Of a stretch of 64,000 nt of DNA, positions 1-11,499 are shown one piece after another. A program made the position numbers and the translations under genes. Origin of the DNA: Ceriagrion tenellum (taxonomy: Eukaryota > Arthropoda > Insecta > Odonata > Coenagrionidae); the NCBI GenBank assembly GCA_963169105.1, contig OY720642.1:75742716-75806715 (forward strand), given 5' to 3'. Each line of letters opens with the position of its first letter. Position 1 is the first letter of the stretch. Below the pieces are notes generated by a model. It was not told the origin of the DNA and made no database searches. It worked only from the letters and a program-made list of their open reading frames with translations.

Positions 1-1888
1 GACTTACAAAAAACCGGATAAAGCATCAAGAACATTTGCACATTGAAAAAATATTACCAAATTTGTAAACGCTGGATTATAGGCAGGTTGTTCAGTTGAT
101 ATTATCAGCGTTTCCATTTTTAATTTACAAAAGCGGGGAAAAAATAGAAAACCATCCTCCATTGGATACAAAAGAGTATCATTCACATGTATTGCTTGTT
201 TTAGAGTCGATCTGACTTATGCTCTCCTTGTTTACGTTGGCGTATGCATTTAGAGTATCAGTTTTATTCCCACTGTTTGTATACCTGGAAAATCTGAGAA
301 ATATTTCTCTGAATGCATCTTAATCTGTTAGGTTTCTGAAGGTATAATGCTATGCTTGTATTGAACGGCTGCTTGTTTCTAATTTAAGAGCTTATTTCAA
401 TCAGCCTCTATGTATTTGCTTCTTAAGTAGTTTCATATTTTCCATTCAGGATATCTTCTATACCCTAACGACGATATTATCTTTATGAAGTTTTCTTACA
501 TTGCACCTTCTTTACTCTTTTATTTATTTAACATCTTGCCAATTTTGTACGATTGAATAATGTTGTGCGTTGAAATTGGCAGATAGAAAATAACTTATTT
601 TATAAATAAGCATTAATAAAGTGTGCAAAACTTTCCCAGCACTATCTAACGCATAAATAAACACTTCCAACACTCAAACCAAAAAAAGGTTATGTGTTCA
701 AGGGAAATAGATCTAGGAAGTTTTTAAAATGCTTGTTTTTTTGTTTGGAGAGAAGGTTCATATTTTTTCAAACACTCACATCAGAATTGCTTTTCTCGTG
801 GCGTGCTCATATCTTACCTGGAAGCAATGGAGAGATCGTTATTTGACCATCATGATGTGAGACCTACAATAACCTTTCGGAACACGTTGTATAACTAACG
901 GATGAATTTATGTGTTTCACTTGTGTGACCTTACTGCCTTAACAACTTCTCTCCTATAAATTGAGGCTGGTGACATTCCATGCACCTTTTCAGCGGCGAC
1001 GTTAACTGTATACTCATGGATCTAGTTGTAAAATCGCGACATGGTTGAATTTTTCACTCGCCCCTATAAACGATGCCTTATGACAGCCATAAAATATAGA
1101 TTATTGTCTCATTGAGTTATATTTTTCTTTATGGCAGCAGCTGACAAAGATCTTCGGAACAAAATCTTTCTTCTTCGAGATAAGGGGCCAATTACGCCCC
1201 CCTGAATTATTTATGGCGCGATGAAAATGGAAGTTTTCGCTCTTCGCAACCAAGCAATGCTCGTCGAAGGAACAAGCCGTGGAGATTGTCGGTATTTACA
1301 GCAAATCTTCCTTTTTCACGACGATAAAATTTCATCGCACCGATTTCTCACTTATTTATAGCTGGCAATCGGACTATTCCCTTTCATTGCTATCCGTAGT
1401 AAGACAACAAGCATTCTCATACGGCATTTATATATTCTTATTATCGGGAATTTGGAATATTTTCGTGTGTGCGGACGATTTTTTATGTTCCACTCTTGGA
1501 ATTTCAAGGAAATTTTACTTCTAAATGATTTTGCACCGCTGAAGCTTGATAGGTCTCAATTTTTGTGGACAAAAATCGTTTGAGATGAGTAAATACGTTG
1601 AAAAACGTCCTCAACCTTAGTTTTACTTGATTGATGAGCGGAAATTAGTACGGAAGATAGCCAACATATAACGAAATTGGCGACAAGAACATATTCAACA
1701 GTTATAAATGTACAATAATTATAGAGGTGCCGAGGGAATTCCATTGGCTTGATACGGGAAATATCAGTGTTTTCGTGATGGAATGATTATATTATTAGTT
1801 TTATAAACACAGATCCACGTATAGTTGATGACGTTAGGTTTTGTTATTAAATTTTTGCTAAACCAGAGAAAAATGTAAAGACTTACAC
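1..1888. other. AT-rich region, nothing recognised
   Basis: Short open frames occur here, such as an 81-codon frame at 1279-1524, but none shows a motif, convincing amino-acid composition or splice context. No inverted or tandem repeat stood out on reading. I treat it as ordinary intergenic or intronic DNA. Confidence 0.5.
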
Positions 1889-2330
1889 TGCGTTTACCAA
1901 TCGATCTCAGATCGATCTGAACTCGGACCGATCTGAAAATTTCAAGCGAGCCGACTCAGGTTGCCTGGTTTACCAACACGGACTGAAAATATCGATATTT
2001 AACAATCGAATCCATCAGTAGAAGAACGGTTGACCCACTATGTGAACAAGTACAATTGAAAATTGTCAGTCGCAATCCGAGTGAACCAAATTGCCCAAGT
2101 CTGGAGGCAGAATTGCGATATACTACGATATCATCAACGTCACATCACTCGTAATTACTGCACTATTGTTGCAACTGGTTACAACATACGCCTTGATCCT
2201 GAACGATTATATTTTATTTCCCAGTAATGGCAAAAATAATAACGAGGAACGCCACAGACCCGCTGTTTTAGATCGATCTGAAATCTCAGACTGGCCGAGT
2301 TGGCCCACTTATCAGATTGAGTTGTAATGA
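1889..2330. repeat. Cluster of GATCGATCTGA-type motifs, possibly a decayed repeat
   Basis: The motif GATCGATCTGA and close variants occur several times between 1900 and 1945 and once more near 2270, where it is followed by a sequence sharing the CTCAGA and CGAGT words. Part of the first cluster is locally palindromic. No clear terminal repeats or target duplication could be found, so this may be an eroded element or chance. The 78-codon frame over 2091-2327 has no recognisable content. Confidence 0.25.
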
Positions 2331-4892
2331 CTTTGTTAATTCTTATTCTGCATCTCTGTTGCAAGAACTTTCATTAACTTTCGGCCTTTGGATCCGAAAA
2401 ATTTGGTGGAACCAGGTTGGTGTATAAAATGAATTCGGCCGAAAATATGAAAATTCTATCTAATTTCGGTTCCTCCTCCATATTTATCGAGAAATATTCT
2501 GAATGGAAGCACAGCGCTGTATATTTCGTTGACAGTTGATAGGTTTTCACATCAGTAAGCTGTTTAAACGGTCATAAGTACTATCGGGGGCTAGAATTAG
2601 TTGCTAAGTACTTGCAAGAGTATTTAGATAAAAAAGTGCGAATCGCTAAGCAAAATGTATGTCCTGGGGACTCTGCCTTAAAAGTAAAATAGCTATTCCC
2701 TCTAGACACTTCATCACGCCTCAACGCCGCGCCGGCTTCGTTATTCTCGAATCCGGTTTTGTTTTTCTCGTGGCAATCTTATTTTTCCACTTGATTTGGC
2801 GTCTTGGGAGCAATCAGTTGATTCGGCTTCCGTGTCCTCCATCCTAAAGCACTTCATCGTTTCAAAACCTTCATATCTTCAGATGCATTTGCAGCATAAT
2901 ACAAGAAATTTTCAGAAAATCAGATCATATACGCATAAAAATATCCATTATAAAACTTAATTCTAAGGATTGCAACTTCACCTATTCAACAATAAATATA
3001 CATGTACGATAACCTCAATTAAAAAAGTCTTTCGCATCTTCATAAAAACTATCATATAGGTGGTTATTTTCACTAGGCATTAAAAATGATCCACCACTTC
3101 TATATCAATATCTTTGATTTTTTTACTAACAGCAAAAATAGAGATCAAACTTAATAATCATATTTCATGATTAAAACCAGATAACATTCATTGTAAATTA
3201 TAATGATTGAAATGATTATGAACCAATGTGATACCTTAAAATATGAACACTTCCAGTACTTTCAAATAAAATTCCTCTGTGGTAAATATTTGAATTTGAA
3301 TTTTGAATTTGAAATTAGTTTTATTGCTCTAGGACCGTTCGTCCCCAAAGAAGAAAATCACGTTACGTCAAATAATAAAAGCTGTTGTTAACACTATACA
3401 GCTGTTCTCTGTGAGCAAAGATACAAAAACGTCAAAAACAACAAAGGGGAGAAAAAAACAGCAGAAACATCATAGGTTTTACCATAAGTTACAACAATAA
3501 ATATCGTAACAGCATGTTGCATTAACACAAGAGATTAATGGCAAATTATGATGTTCATGTCAGTGACATTCAAACTCAACAAAAATAACATTCAAAATAA
3601 GTATGTAATGTATAAATTATAAGAAAAGTTGAGATGCAATAACAAAAGATTAAGGGAATAAATAATACCTATCATTAACACATAGAATGAACTGTATTAA
3701 ATCTCACAGCAGTATACAACACTCATATACTACCAACTCTGAGTCAATATAAAATATTTTATCTTGATTCACTTTGTCTACATATCTCATATTGAAACAC
3801 TGCGGTAAGCTGGCTTCTGACGCCCACTTATGTGGCTCGGTTATTTAGGACGGCGACCAATGCCTAGCGTCATTAATGCCTTAAAACATCGGTGGATAGG
3901 TCAAGCAAGGGAGTATAATGGGGAATCAGCCAAGAGTGGAGAAAAACCCAGTCCTACCGTTAGCATTTCTCTATCGAAAGCGTCGAGCGTACTTCTCGTA
4001 TGTGCGAGTTTGAGATTCAGCGTTTAAATTGTGGAATTCACGCACATGAAATCATTTCATTTTGAAAACCTTATTCATATGAGAAGACAACGAAACGTTT
4101 TTGTCAATCAATACCCTTAGCATTTTAACAGCTTCGTAATATAGTACAAGGTAACCGTTAAAACTTAGTTTCTTAATACACTTAAGGCGGAAGTTCATTT
4201 GTTTATTTGAGAGCAAGAATACATGGGTATCCAGTTACAAAAGCTTTTGACTGTTTTGGGTTTATGTTTTTAATTTTTTTGCTCCAAGTATGAAGTCTTG
4301 TGGGATAATTGTTGTCTTTATTGTCATTGAGGTCGAGCGAGGTCATTGATGCCACTTTATGTTGTTTCGTAAACAATGAACAGTTGAATGTGAATAGATC
4401 GGTAGCGTATAGATAATACTTTATTTTAGTGCTGATGGGCGATCGTGGAAATACAGAGAGAATAACAGAGGTCCATTGGGACTTGTGAAGAAAATTCACT
4501 GGATTTAATAAGATATCTGTAAGAGATTATTCATTTTTGTTGAGCGAAAACTACACAGCTTCAAAACAGCTATATTAGGATTCCTGTGTATTGATTTTAT
4601 TTGCTCTAAATGGTTTCACATGTCAAAGATATTTGTATTTTCTGGCAGACTTACTAAGTACAGGATATGTATTCATATAGCACCACAAGATTTGACACCA
4701 GGAACTCTCATCTCTCGAGAAATGGTGGTAAAATGATACCTCTAAAGATTATCGAAAATACTTTTGTAGCAGTATTTTAAAGTAACTATTTGAGATAAGT
4801 TTTTACTTGCTCGTCACCACACGGCGCTACTAAGCTCTGAGCTGGATTTATTGTCAAGACTGTATACTATTTGACAGTTGTTTTTTCATGCA
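2331..4892. other. AT-rich region with one small A/T repeat, nothing else recognised
   Basis: A short imperfect TTTGAAT-type tandem repeat lies near 3288-3318. A somewhat GC-richer patch at 3785-4030 carries a 65-codon frame with no recognised domain. The 98-codon minus-strand frame at 4203-4499 has no recognised content either. Confidence 0.45.
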
Positions 4893-5685
4893 TAATTTCA
4901 TTTCTTTGAGGATTCGTGTAGCCTCCGAGTATCCAGGGGCTCCCAACTTAATCCCTCAAAAAGTTTTTTTGTTGTTAAATTTTTATGAACAGGGTTCCAT
5001 ATGCTAACGGCGTATTCAAGGTTTGGCCTAACAAGGGCGAAGTAGCATCTATATCTTACTTTTTCATCTGAGGAACTTCCTATTATACGCATAGCTAAAC
5101 CTAGTTTCTTTAATGCTGGGCCGCATGTTTTGTATGCATGTACCCCAGTTACCCATATATCAAAAGTTAAGGTAATTCCAAGCTATTACACTTTATTTGA
5201 AGGTTGTATGTTATCTCCACCCACAGTATTGATATGGCATTTGTGTGATGACTTTCGCAGGAAGTGAACTGTGGTGCATTTGCTGATATTTAATTCTAAT
5301 CCCCACTCCTGGCACCACGAATGAACGTTGTTAAGGTCAGATGACAGAACTTCAAAGTCCGCGTCTTCGTTTATTTCACGGAAGATAACTGTATCGTCTG
5401 CATATAATCTTAATGTACTGATAACTCGAGAACTTAGGTCGTTAATATAAATAATGAATAAAAGAGGGCCGATCACGCTTCCTTGAGGTACACCGAATGT
5501 GACTTCGAGCATATCAGAGCTAAAGTCATCAATAACTACTTTTTGTTTTCGATCACGGAGAAAGTCCCTTATCCAATGCAATATTTTCCTATTAACACCG
5601 CATGATTGCAATTATTTTTGCAATGAGTTTTTATGCGAGGAACCTTGTCGAATGCCTTCTTGAAATCATGGAATAGTATGTATTA
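4893..5685 (-). pseudogene. Non-LTR retrotransposon remnant, reverse transcriptase domain (family B-like)
   Basis: Read on the minus strand, the segment starts near 5680 with a damaged RT motif (DFKKAFDKVP), passes through GVPQGSVIGPLLFIIYINDL, carries the catalytic YADD box at 5393-5404, continues into a thumb region (WCQEWGLELNISKC) and, after frame changes around 5100-5186, ends with the typical C-terminal ALVRPNLEYAVSIWNP. This order is that of CR1/L2/Jockey-group LINEs. The copy lacks the endonuclease, the start of RT and the 3' tail, so it is truncated at both ends and frameshifted. It would once have encoded an enzyme for target-primed reverse transcription; it cannot now. The closest relative in the window is the nested copy at 47041-49590, which shares the CGVNRKI and LNNVH words. 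Confidence 0.88.
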
Positions 5686-5689
5686 AAGT

Positions 5690-6338
5690 ATATAAAATCA
5701 AGTATCAAAATCAAAATTTCAAAGTATATGAAATCAAAGTATAGGTATGGCATCATTGTTTTCACCTGCCTATATCATTACTCTCTACTCAGACCCCCCT
5801 CATCCATTCTCTCCTCTTTGGAAATGCTTCTTTAGCCATGGAAATTCTATATGTATGTCCCTACCACTAAGCAATGCTGTATAAGGATGTGGATTGATTT
5901 TGGACCCTCTTGTTCCCGAAGAATAGTCCGGGCCTCTTTACCCTCAGCGCTCCAGCTCATCTCTGATATTCCCTATCTCAACCCTACGCTCAGCGCACAC
6001 CGATGCGTGTTTGTTTTCCAGCCTCCGGGGTTCATTGACAGATCGACCTCACCGCCTCTCCTTCCTCCCACTCCTTCGAACCGTGGCTCCAATTGAAAAG
6101 CGTTACAACTGGTTGTTACGAGCGGATTCCCCCCCCCCCGCTCTTTCTACCTCCCAACGTCCCTCTCCCACTCCTCCATCCCTACTTATAACCCCTCTGG
6201 CCCCATGGGGCTCCTTCACACATTCCCATCTCTTCCATGTCTCGATTTCTTTGGCCACCTCTTCGATCCTCTAGGCCTCGGGGCTGATTTTACACCGCGC
6301 ATTATCTTACGCATTCTGACGCTTTCTTATTGCATACT
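5690..6338. other. C-rich unique stretch
   Basis: After a short stretch of AAAGTAT/AAATCA-type direct repeats (about 5685-5755) the composition changes to C- and CT-rich between 5790 and 6290. Overlapping open frames here are explained by low stop-codon frequency in C-rich DNA. It could be a 5' flank or untranslated exon of an unseen gene, but no start, splice signal or protein motif supports that. Confidence 0.3.
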
Positions 6339-6346
6339 CTTTCGGT

Positions 6347-6786
6347 TAGGCTTGTGCGATGAACGAATTTGCCCATCGAGGGTCGATGAAAAAAAATCAT
6401 CGAGATAATTCTGTTTGGATGATTGTCATCGACGATGATGATGATGACGATGACGACGATGAGTGGATAAATTCATCGCCGTCGATAATTCGATGAATTC
6501 ACTCATTGCCGACGAAAAGGTATGGATAGGCACGGGTGGGCGACGCAACACAAATAATTATCTCCTATTGGGGATGGATTCATTAACACATTTACATCGG
6601 TGAATTCATCGACTCATTGACGTCAGTTTATTTATCAACTCATCGACGTCAGTTAATTCATCGACTCATCGACGTCGGTGGATTCATCGACGTCGATGAT
6701 CGATGACACTCATTGTCATCGACGCGATTCATCGCAACGTGATGACTAAAATCATCGTCGATGAATCGACTCATCGCACGAGCCTA
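6347..6786. mobile_element. hAT-type MITE with 8-bp target duplication and CATCGA-rich interior
   Basis: The element begins with TAGGCTTGTGCGATGA and ends with its inverted counterpart, 15 of 16 positions matching. It is flanked by an 8-bp duplication, CTTTCGGT at 6339-6346 and CTTCCGGT at 6787-6794 (one mismatch). TAG-starting terminal repeats with 8-bp duplications are the signature of hAT transposons. At 440 bp it has no transposase frame, so it is non-autonomous. The interior is unusually packed with CATCGA, GACGTC and GATGATG words on both strands; clusters of short subterminal motifs are known transposase-binding sites in hAT elements, so these may serve that role, but their density is exceptional. 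The single TSD mismatch suggests an old insertion. Confidence 0.85.
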
Positions 6787-6794
6787 CTTCCGGT

Positions 6795-7514
6795 AATGTT
6801 CACATTTTGGTTTCACCCAATCACTGGTAGTTCTATTCTAAAGGCGGTTTTACAGATGGAATTGGACTTACATGGAAGTGGCGAGTGTAGCGATATCTCG
6901 AATCGTATCGCCTCTCCTTAGGGAATCATTCTGCTTACACATAACTACCGGCTGTTTCCAAAGAAATGGATGGCGGAAGTAAACATGAGTAATTACGAAA
7001 ATCGGCCGAATTCAGCAATAATGGCGCTGTTTGTGTCCCATAGGCATTCGTGGGCTTTACAAGTTCCTATGAATTACAATAATTATGCATTTCTACGTCT
7101 AATCAAGGGTGTTTATTGTGACAGAATAATTATTATCTTATAAGATATAAGTTACAAAGCTTACCGTAGGGATTCTGTAGCATTTAGAATATTTTCAAGT
7201 ACTATTAAATATTAATAGTGCAACATTGAGTCTTCTCCTGTCAAGCTATTCATTGTTTTCATTTGAAATCTCTGTTTACTGTCATGTGACCAAGATTTCA
7301 CCTGATACGAAGCGATTTTATCTCTAAATGGAAATGCTACGTGAGGGAAAAATGGAATCCAGTATATTTTCCTTGGAATTAGCCACCGTGGTTGGTTACC
7401 ACCCCCATCGAACACTGCTGCTATGGAAGTGCGTACGCATCGAAGTGTCGCTTGCAAGCTTCCAAGGCCACTGTCATGGAAGTTACCTCTATGTATAAAC
7501 CTGCCTTAAGATTC
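6795..7514. other. AT-rich region, nothing recognised
   Basis: No repeat or coding motif was recognised. The minus-strand frame at 7212-7457 has no identifiable domain. Confidence 0.45.
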
Positions 7515-7642
7515 AATGAAATTGCTGAAGAAAAAATCGGTCTAGATTGGGAATTGAACCACGGACCTTTGGCTTTCTCCTTGACCGCCTTTAGATTGTT
7601 TGGCAGCTATCCTCTATCCTTCCCGATACAATGCTGATTGCC
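7515..7642 (-). mobile_element. tRNA-derived SINE remnant
   Basis: On the minus strand the segment contains GGTTCAATTCCC near 7549-7562, a good match to the internal B-box of RNA polymerase III promoters, preceded by AAAGGTCCGTG, as in a tRNA T-arm region. The tRNA-like element at 47285-47412 shares the block CCAAAGGTCCGT.GTTC.A and the T-rich sequence after it, so the two are copies of one SINE family. This copy has lost the pairing of its acceptor-like stem. It abuts the tail of a LINE, but no target duplication could be assigned. Confidence 0.6.
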
Positions 7643-8400
7643 TGCCTTTCGAGCCACCACGAGGGTGTGTGGCTCGCAGGCAGGCAGGGGGTGAAGATCA
7701 CCAAACATGCACTATTGACATGCAACTAGGACATTTAAGGGAGATATGCTAGAAAATAGGGTACATGGAGCTAGATGGTTAGTATCTACATAATAAGGAA
7801 GGGATTATTGGTTGTTATTACATGTATCATGCACTACAGACTACTCTAACTATATTTCACCTACCTATCCCTTTGCTACGCTGCCTATTGTTCTCTCTTA
7901 TAGTACGAGGGAAAAATTACATTTTAAATCTATCGGTACGACAATCTATCTCTCTAATCTTGTTAAGATGATCAAACCTAGCATAATACGAAGGGGTTCT
8001 TGATATATATCTAACGTCATCTGTGAACAAATCGGTTTCGAATTTGCTTAAAAGGTTTAACCTAAATTTTAACCTGCGTTCTGATAGTAATTCCCATCCG
8101 AGTTCTTCTATTAAACTCGTAACACTTATACATTTATCATAACGGCCTTTAACAAACCTATCGGATCTCCTTTGCACGCGCTCTAATTCTTTTATCATAC
8201 CTTCCTCGGACGGATCCCATATAGGTACTAGCGGCATATCCTAAATGAGGCCTGACAAGTGTAAAATAGCTTCTTTCTCGTACTCTCTCATCGCATTTGC
8301 CTAGAACCCTTTTTGCGAATCCTAATCTACGGTTTGCTACACTAGTAATTTCCTTGATATGTTTCCCCCATTTTCCCCAGTGTAACTTCTGCATTCAGCG
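7643..8400 (-). pseudogene. Non-LTR retrotransposon 3' part (family A), C-terminal RT region plus 3' UTR
   Basis: Minus-strand reading from 8400 gives WGKHIKEITSVANRRLGFAK and TLVRPHLGYAAS, then in another frame IWDP, LERVQRRSDRFVKGRYD, LIEELGWELLSERRLKFRL and finally DCRTDRFKM, followed after a stop by FFPRTIRE. This is the C-terminal region after the RT thumb in CR1/Jockey-like LINEs. A frameshift lies near 8200 and a stop falls near 7917, where related copies read through. The stretch from about 7900 down to 7643 is the 3' untranslated region; it matches the plus-strand copy at 61361-61680 closely. The 3' end carries a degraded GCGAGCCACCACGAGGGTG tail. The rest of the element is absent, the usual outcome of 5' truncation. 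Confidence 0.85.
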
Positions 8401-8784
8401 TCTCTCTTGTATTATTTTGAGTTATTTTTATCACTCAATATCTATGGCTATAAATGTTCAGCGATTATTAGTAGGCTAGGTATCGAAAATTAATGTAGTA
8501 GATTCTAAGTATGCTTACACACCATCGCAGTAGTTTTTTTAGCCGGCTTAAAAGAAGTATTGGTATTTGGATTTTGAGTAATGTTGCATGAGTCTATTGG
8601 GAAGTAAGTATGACAAGCTGAAAACCTTTCAATCTTTTATATAATTAACCATATGTTTCCTACAAAAAACTGCCTTAAAGTGTATCGAAGCCTCTGTAAC
8701 AAATTCTTTAAAGTAGTTTCAAGAAACGTAGATTTGGCTCTATGCGCTAATTTTGGGAATTGCATTGCTCGCTAGCTTGGCAAC
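8401..8784. other. AT-rich gap, nothing recognised
   Basis: Between a LINE remnant and the GAGTAC-rich repeat block. No motif or repeat was recognised. Confidence 0.45.
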
Positions 8785-8850
8785 ACTGTCCCATGAGTTC
8801 TTGAGTACACAGATGAATACTTGGGTACTCAAATGAATATGTGTATGCAC
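8785..8850. repeat. GAGTAC-rich repeat, degenerate end of a hAT-like family
   Basis: The run contains alternating GAGTAC, GAATAC and GGGTACTC words, the same vocabulary as 10125-10235 and 16474-16570. It leads directly into unit A1 of the block at 8851-9155. No terminal motif is preserved here. Confidence 0.4.
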
Positions 8851-9155
8851 GGTAGAATCGCTCGGACGAGTACCTGAGTGCCGCGATGAAGACTCGTGCA
8901 CCTCGTTGAATACTACTCAATTCGAGTACCCAAATGGAATACGCAGGCGAGTCGCTGTCAAGAGCTTTATAGCGCTGCCCGCGTCATCTCCTCGGAGGGC
9001 TCTGGCAGGGGCAGGGAGAAAAGCGTGGGGGAGGCGTCTCCTAGTCCCTCCCTGGGTAGAATTGCTCGGATAAGTACCTGAGTGCCGCGATGAAGACTCG
9101 TGCATCTCGTTGAATACTACCAAATCCGAGTACCCAAATGGAATACGCAGGCGAG
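8851..9155. repeat. A-B-A repeat block (two 101-bp A units around a 103-bp B unit)
   Basis: Unit A occupies 8851-8951 and again 9055-9155, with only a handful of differences; both begin GGTAGAAT.GCTCGGA and end ATGGAATACGCAGGCGAG. Between them lies B (about 8952-9054), starting TCGCTGTCAAGAGC and ending AGTCCCTCCCT. B occurs again without A at 10507-10608, with only a few differences. The A period is 204 bp. The arrangement means either that a longer A-B tandem array was reduced, or that B was copied from the 10507 locus together with duplication of A. No coding content is recognised. Confidence 0.85.
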
Positions 9156-9399
9156 TACCGAGTACCATGCCATTGGCCGTGGCATTAGACCACTTCGACC
9201 GAGAAAACACTCGTGGACTTGGACTCTAGGAAATGAACATCCTAGACCGAAGGTCCCCCTTGCCCTTGCTTGGGGCGACTTGCCGGTCCGATATAAGATG
9301 GGAGCGGATACATATTCGCCTACCTTCGTGAAGGTTCTCCCTCGTGTTTACTCAAGGTTATTAGTATAGCGACGGCGCTAAAAATATGCATCCTAATGA
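9156..9399. other. Moderately GC-rich unassigned segment
   Basis: Follows unit A2 and ends where the next LINE tail starts. It contains no motif I recognise. Confidence 0.35.
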
Positions 9400-10110
9400 A
9401 TACATCTATATTTACATAATACCCTGCGAGCCACCGCATGGGCATGTGGCAAGGAGTGTTCGGCCAACAACCGATTTATGAAGCAAGGTTTTGGGAGGTG
9501 AAATGGTGACGTGTATTATGGGAGTGTATTTAGTGGAGCTCAGATTTTATTGTGGTCACTTATTGTGGGCGGAAGCAACGAATTTTTGCACATATCTGTT
9601 CGGCAATGTATCACTCTTATTTTATCGCTTCTGTCAGACCTAAAGATGTAGTGAGACGTCATGATAATATTCTCTGTGTCGCTCTAAAACACACCTGTTC
9701 TGAATTTCTCAAGCAATCTAAACCTTGCGTGTAGTCTCCGAGTCTCCAAGGGCTCCCACCTGAATCCCTATATATGTTGCGAAACACTTCATGTTCACTC
9801 TTAGCAGTTTTTAACAAAGCGCGCTGCTTTCCTTTGTATTTTATTACTTGTTTGGTTAAACCTTTATGACCAGGGTCCCAAATGCTCGCGGCGTATTCGA
9901 GGTGTAGCCTAACCGGAGCAAAGTAGCATCTCTCTTTCACTTTTTCATCCGTGGATCTTCCTATTATACGCTTAAGATAACCTAGCTTCTTTAATATGCT
10001 GTGACTCGGATGTTTTGTATGCGTGTTCACCGCGATAAATCAGAAGTTAAGTTAATTCCTAGATATTTACTATATTTACCCACAGTATAGGTATGGTATG
10101 CCGTGGGTGG
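9400..10110 (-). pseudogene. Non-LTR retrotransposon 3' part (family B)
   Basis: The 3' terminus lies at about 9400-9450 (TACATCTATATTTACAT followed by CCCTGCGAGCCACCGCATGG on the plus strand, that is, inverted). The 3' UTR runs to about 9730. Minus-strand coding then gives ILKKLGYLKRIIGRSTDEKV, CYFAPVRLHLEYAASIWDPG and the family B ending SPWRL. Frameshifts break the C-terminus. Only this last part of the element remains. Copies of the same 3' region lie at 27541-27790, 34866-35720, 49290-49590 and 63015-63350. At its upstream edge a small TATAGGTATGGTAT duplication marks the junction with the next repeat. Confidence 0.85.
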
Positions 10111-10124
10111 GTATAGGTATGGTA

Positions 10125-10235
10125 TCCAGGTATTCATTTGAGTACACAAGCATTTATCTGAGCACTCACGTACTTATCCAGGTATTCATTCGGGTACTCG
10201 ATTTCCAGTGAACGAATACATTTGGCCCATCCCTA
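10125..10235. mobile_element. Solo end of a hAT-like element (GGCCCATCCCTA terminus)
   Basis: This GAGTAC/GAATAC-rich sequence ends at 10235 in GGCCCATCCCTA, the inverse of TAGGGATGGGCC, a form typical of hAT termini. In inverse orientation it aligns with 16480-16570, where GGGATGGGCCAAATTTATTC is followed by the same GAGTACC/GAATGAG alternation. No opposite terminus was found on the left, where it joins LINE family B sequence, so a target duplication cannot be shown. Probably a truncated non-autonomous copy. Confidence 0.5.
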
Positions 10236-10506
10236 TTCCATACTCTCCTACATCTCGGAAGCGGAGACGATGGGACTCTGGCGAAAGGGCCCGAAGCTGA
10301 AGCTCGAAGATATTTGTAGAATGGGCAGTAATTGTGCGACCATCCCCAGAATTAATTACCCGCCGGACTCGCTCGCTCGGTAGCGCCATGTTAAACCCGT
10401 TTGAATTTGTTAGCGCAATGTATCACTTCACCGTCGACTAAGCGAACCGATGCTCCCTCCCAACTGCGCAGTTTAATGCCTCTTATAAAACAGCTTTAAC
10501 GCTCTC
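10236..10506. other. GC-richer unassigned stretch, first part
   Basis: CpG-containing and clearly less AT-rich than the surroundings. Together with 10609-10990 it could be a promoter-proximal or conserved region of a host gene, but no start codon context, splice pair or protein motif is convincing. Confidence 0.3.
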
Positions 10507-10608
10507 TCGCTGTCAAGAGCTTTATAGCGCTGCTCGCGTCATCTCCTCGGAGGGCTCTGGCAGTGGCAGGGAAGAAAGCGTGGGGGAGGCGTCTCCTAGT
10601 CCCTCCCT
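10507..10608. repeat. Second copy of repeat unit B
   Basis: Nearly the same sequence as 8952-9054, from TCGCTGTCAAGAGC to AGTCCCTCCCT, with only a few differences. Here it is not flanked by A units. The two copies are in direct orientation about 1.55 kb apart. Confidence 0.85.
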
Positions 10609-10990
10609 CTCCATTCCCAGGGATCCTGTGGTCGTAATTTCGAAGCAGTTCGTCAACTTTATTTCGATTTTCAGGGCCATAATCCGACGATCAAATGTGC
10701 GTTTGAGCGTTTATATCCCGGTCGAAGTCGTTTCGGGCGGAATCGTCCTGAATTGCCCCTCACCGAAGCATTCCACCAGTTCTTCGTTCCCTTTTCATGA
10801 CGCACTCTCTTGTAGACGGACGAAAGAGAATGTTATTTGGGCATCCCATGAGCGGCGATTCCAGGAACGGCTAGGTTGCTATGGTTCATGCCGTCCGCAT
10901 CTTGTGTCTGAATGGGTGGCGGTCGAATAAAACTCTTTTCTGCCCATAAGAATGTTTCCGGTAGTCTTAACGGGCTTTTTCCCTCACAGC
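10609..10990. other. GC-richer unassigned stretch, second part
   Basis: Plus-strand frames are open through most of it (10580-10930), but the first codons lie in repeat B and the predicted protein has no recognisable domain. I list it only as the most gene-like composition in the first 16 kb. Confidence 0.3.
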
Positions 10991-11499
10991 TTAAAACAAA
11001 TAGTCCTTACCTACACGTAACCGTCGGGCGTGTTTTACGCGGACTGGTCGGTTTTACTGCGAGCCTGTAATTCGTCCCTAGGGGGCGCTGCACACGGTCA
11101 CTTGTGTACACAAGAAATCGCGCGTTTAAATCCTTTTCACCATGAGCACCTTTGGATTATGTTCAGCTGTAAAATGATTTTAACCCATTTATTTCATATT
11201 GCTGCCAATCGTAGAAAAAATACGCCTTTCAATGTCAAGTCAAGTTGAAGATGTTTATGAATCCACCACAGGCAATATGATTATAATTTATTCCTCATAC
11301 TTATATCGTGTAGATGGCCAAAAACTACCTCAACAACTCCAATGAAAATCCTTACATGTGCGTGTCAACTATAGACGTTAATAGCTACTTGCATTGCAAA
11401 AATACATAAAAATTTGAAATTTCCAGATGATCCTAAATGGTATTTAGGTGGCTTTACGCCCCTCACAGTATACCTTCTCTAACCTACATTCATTTCAAT
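10991..11499. other. Gap, nothing recognised
   Basis: Mixed composition, no repeat or coding motif seen. Confidence 0.45.
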
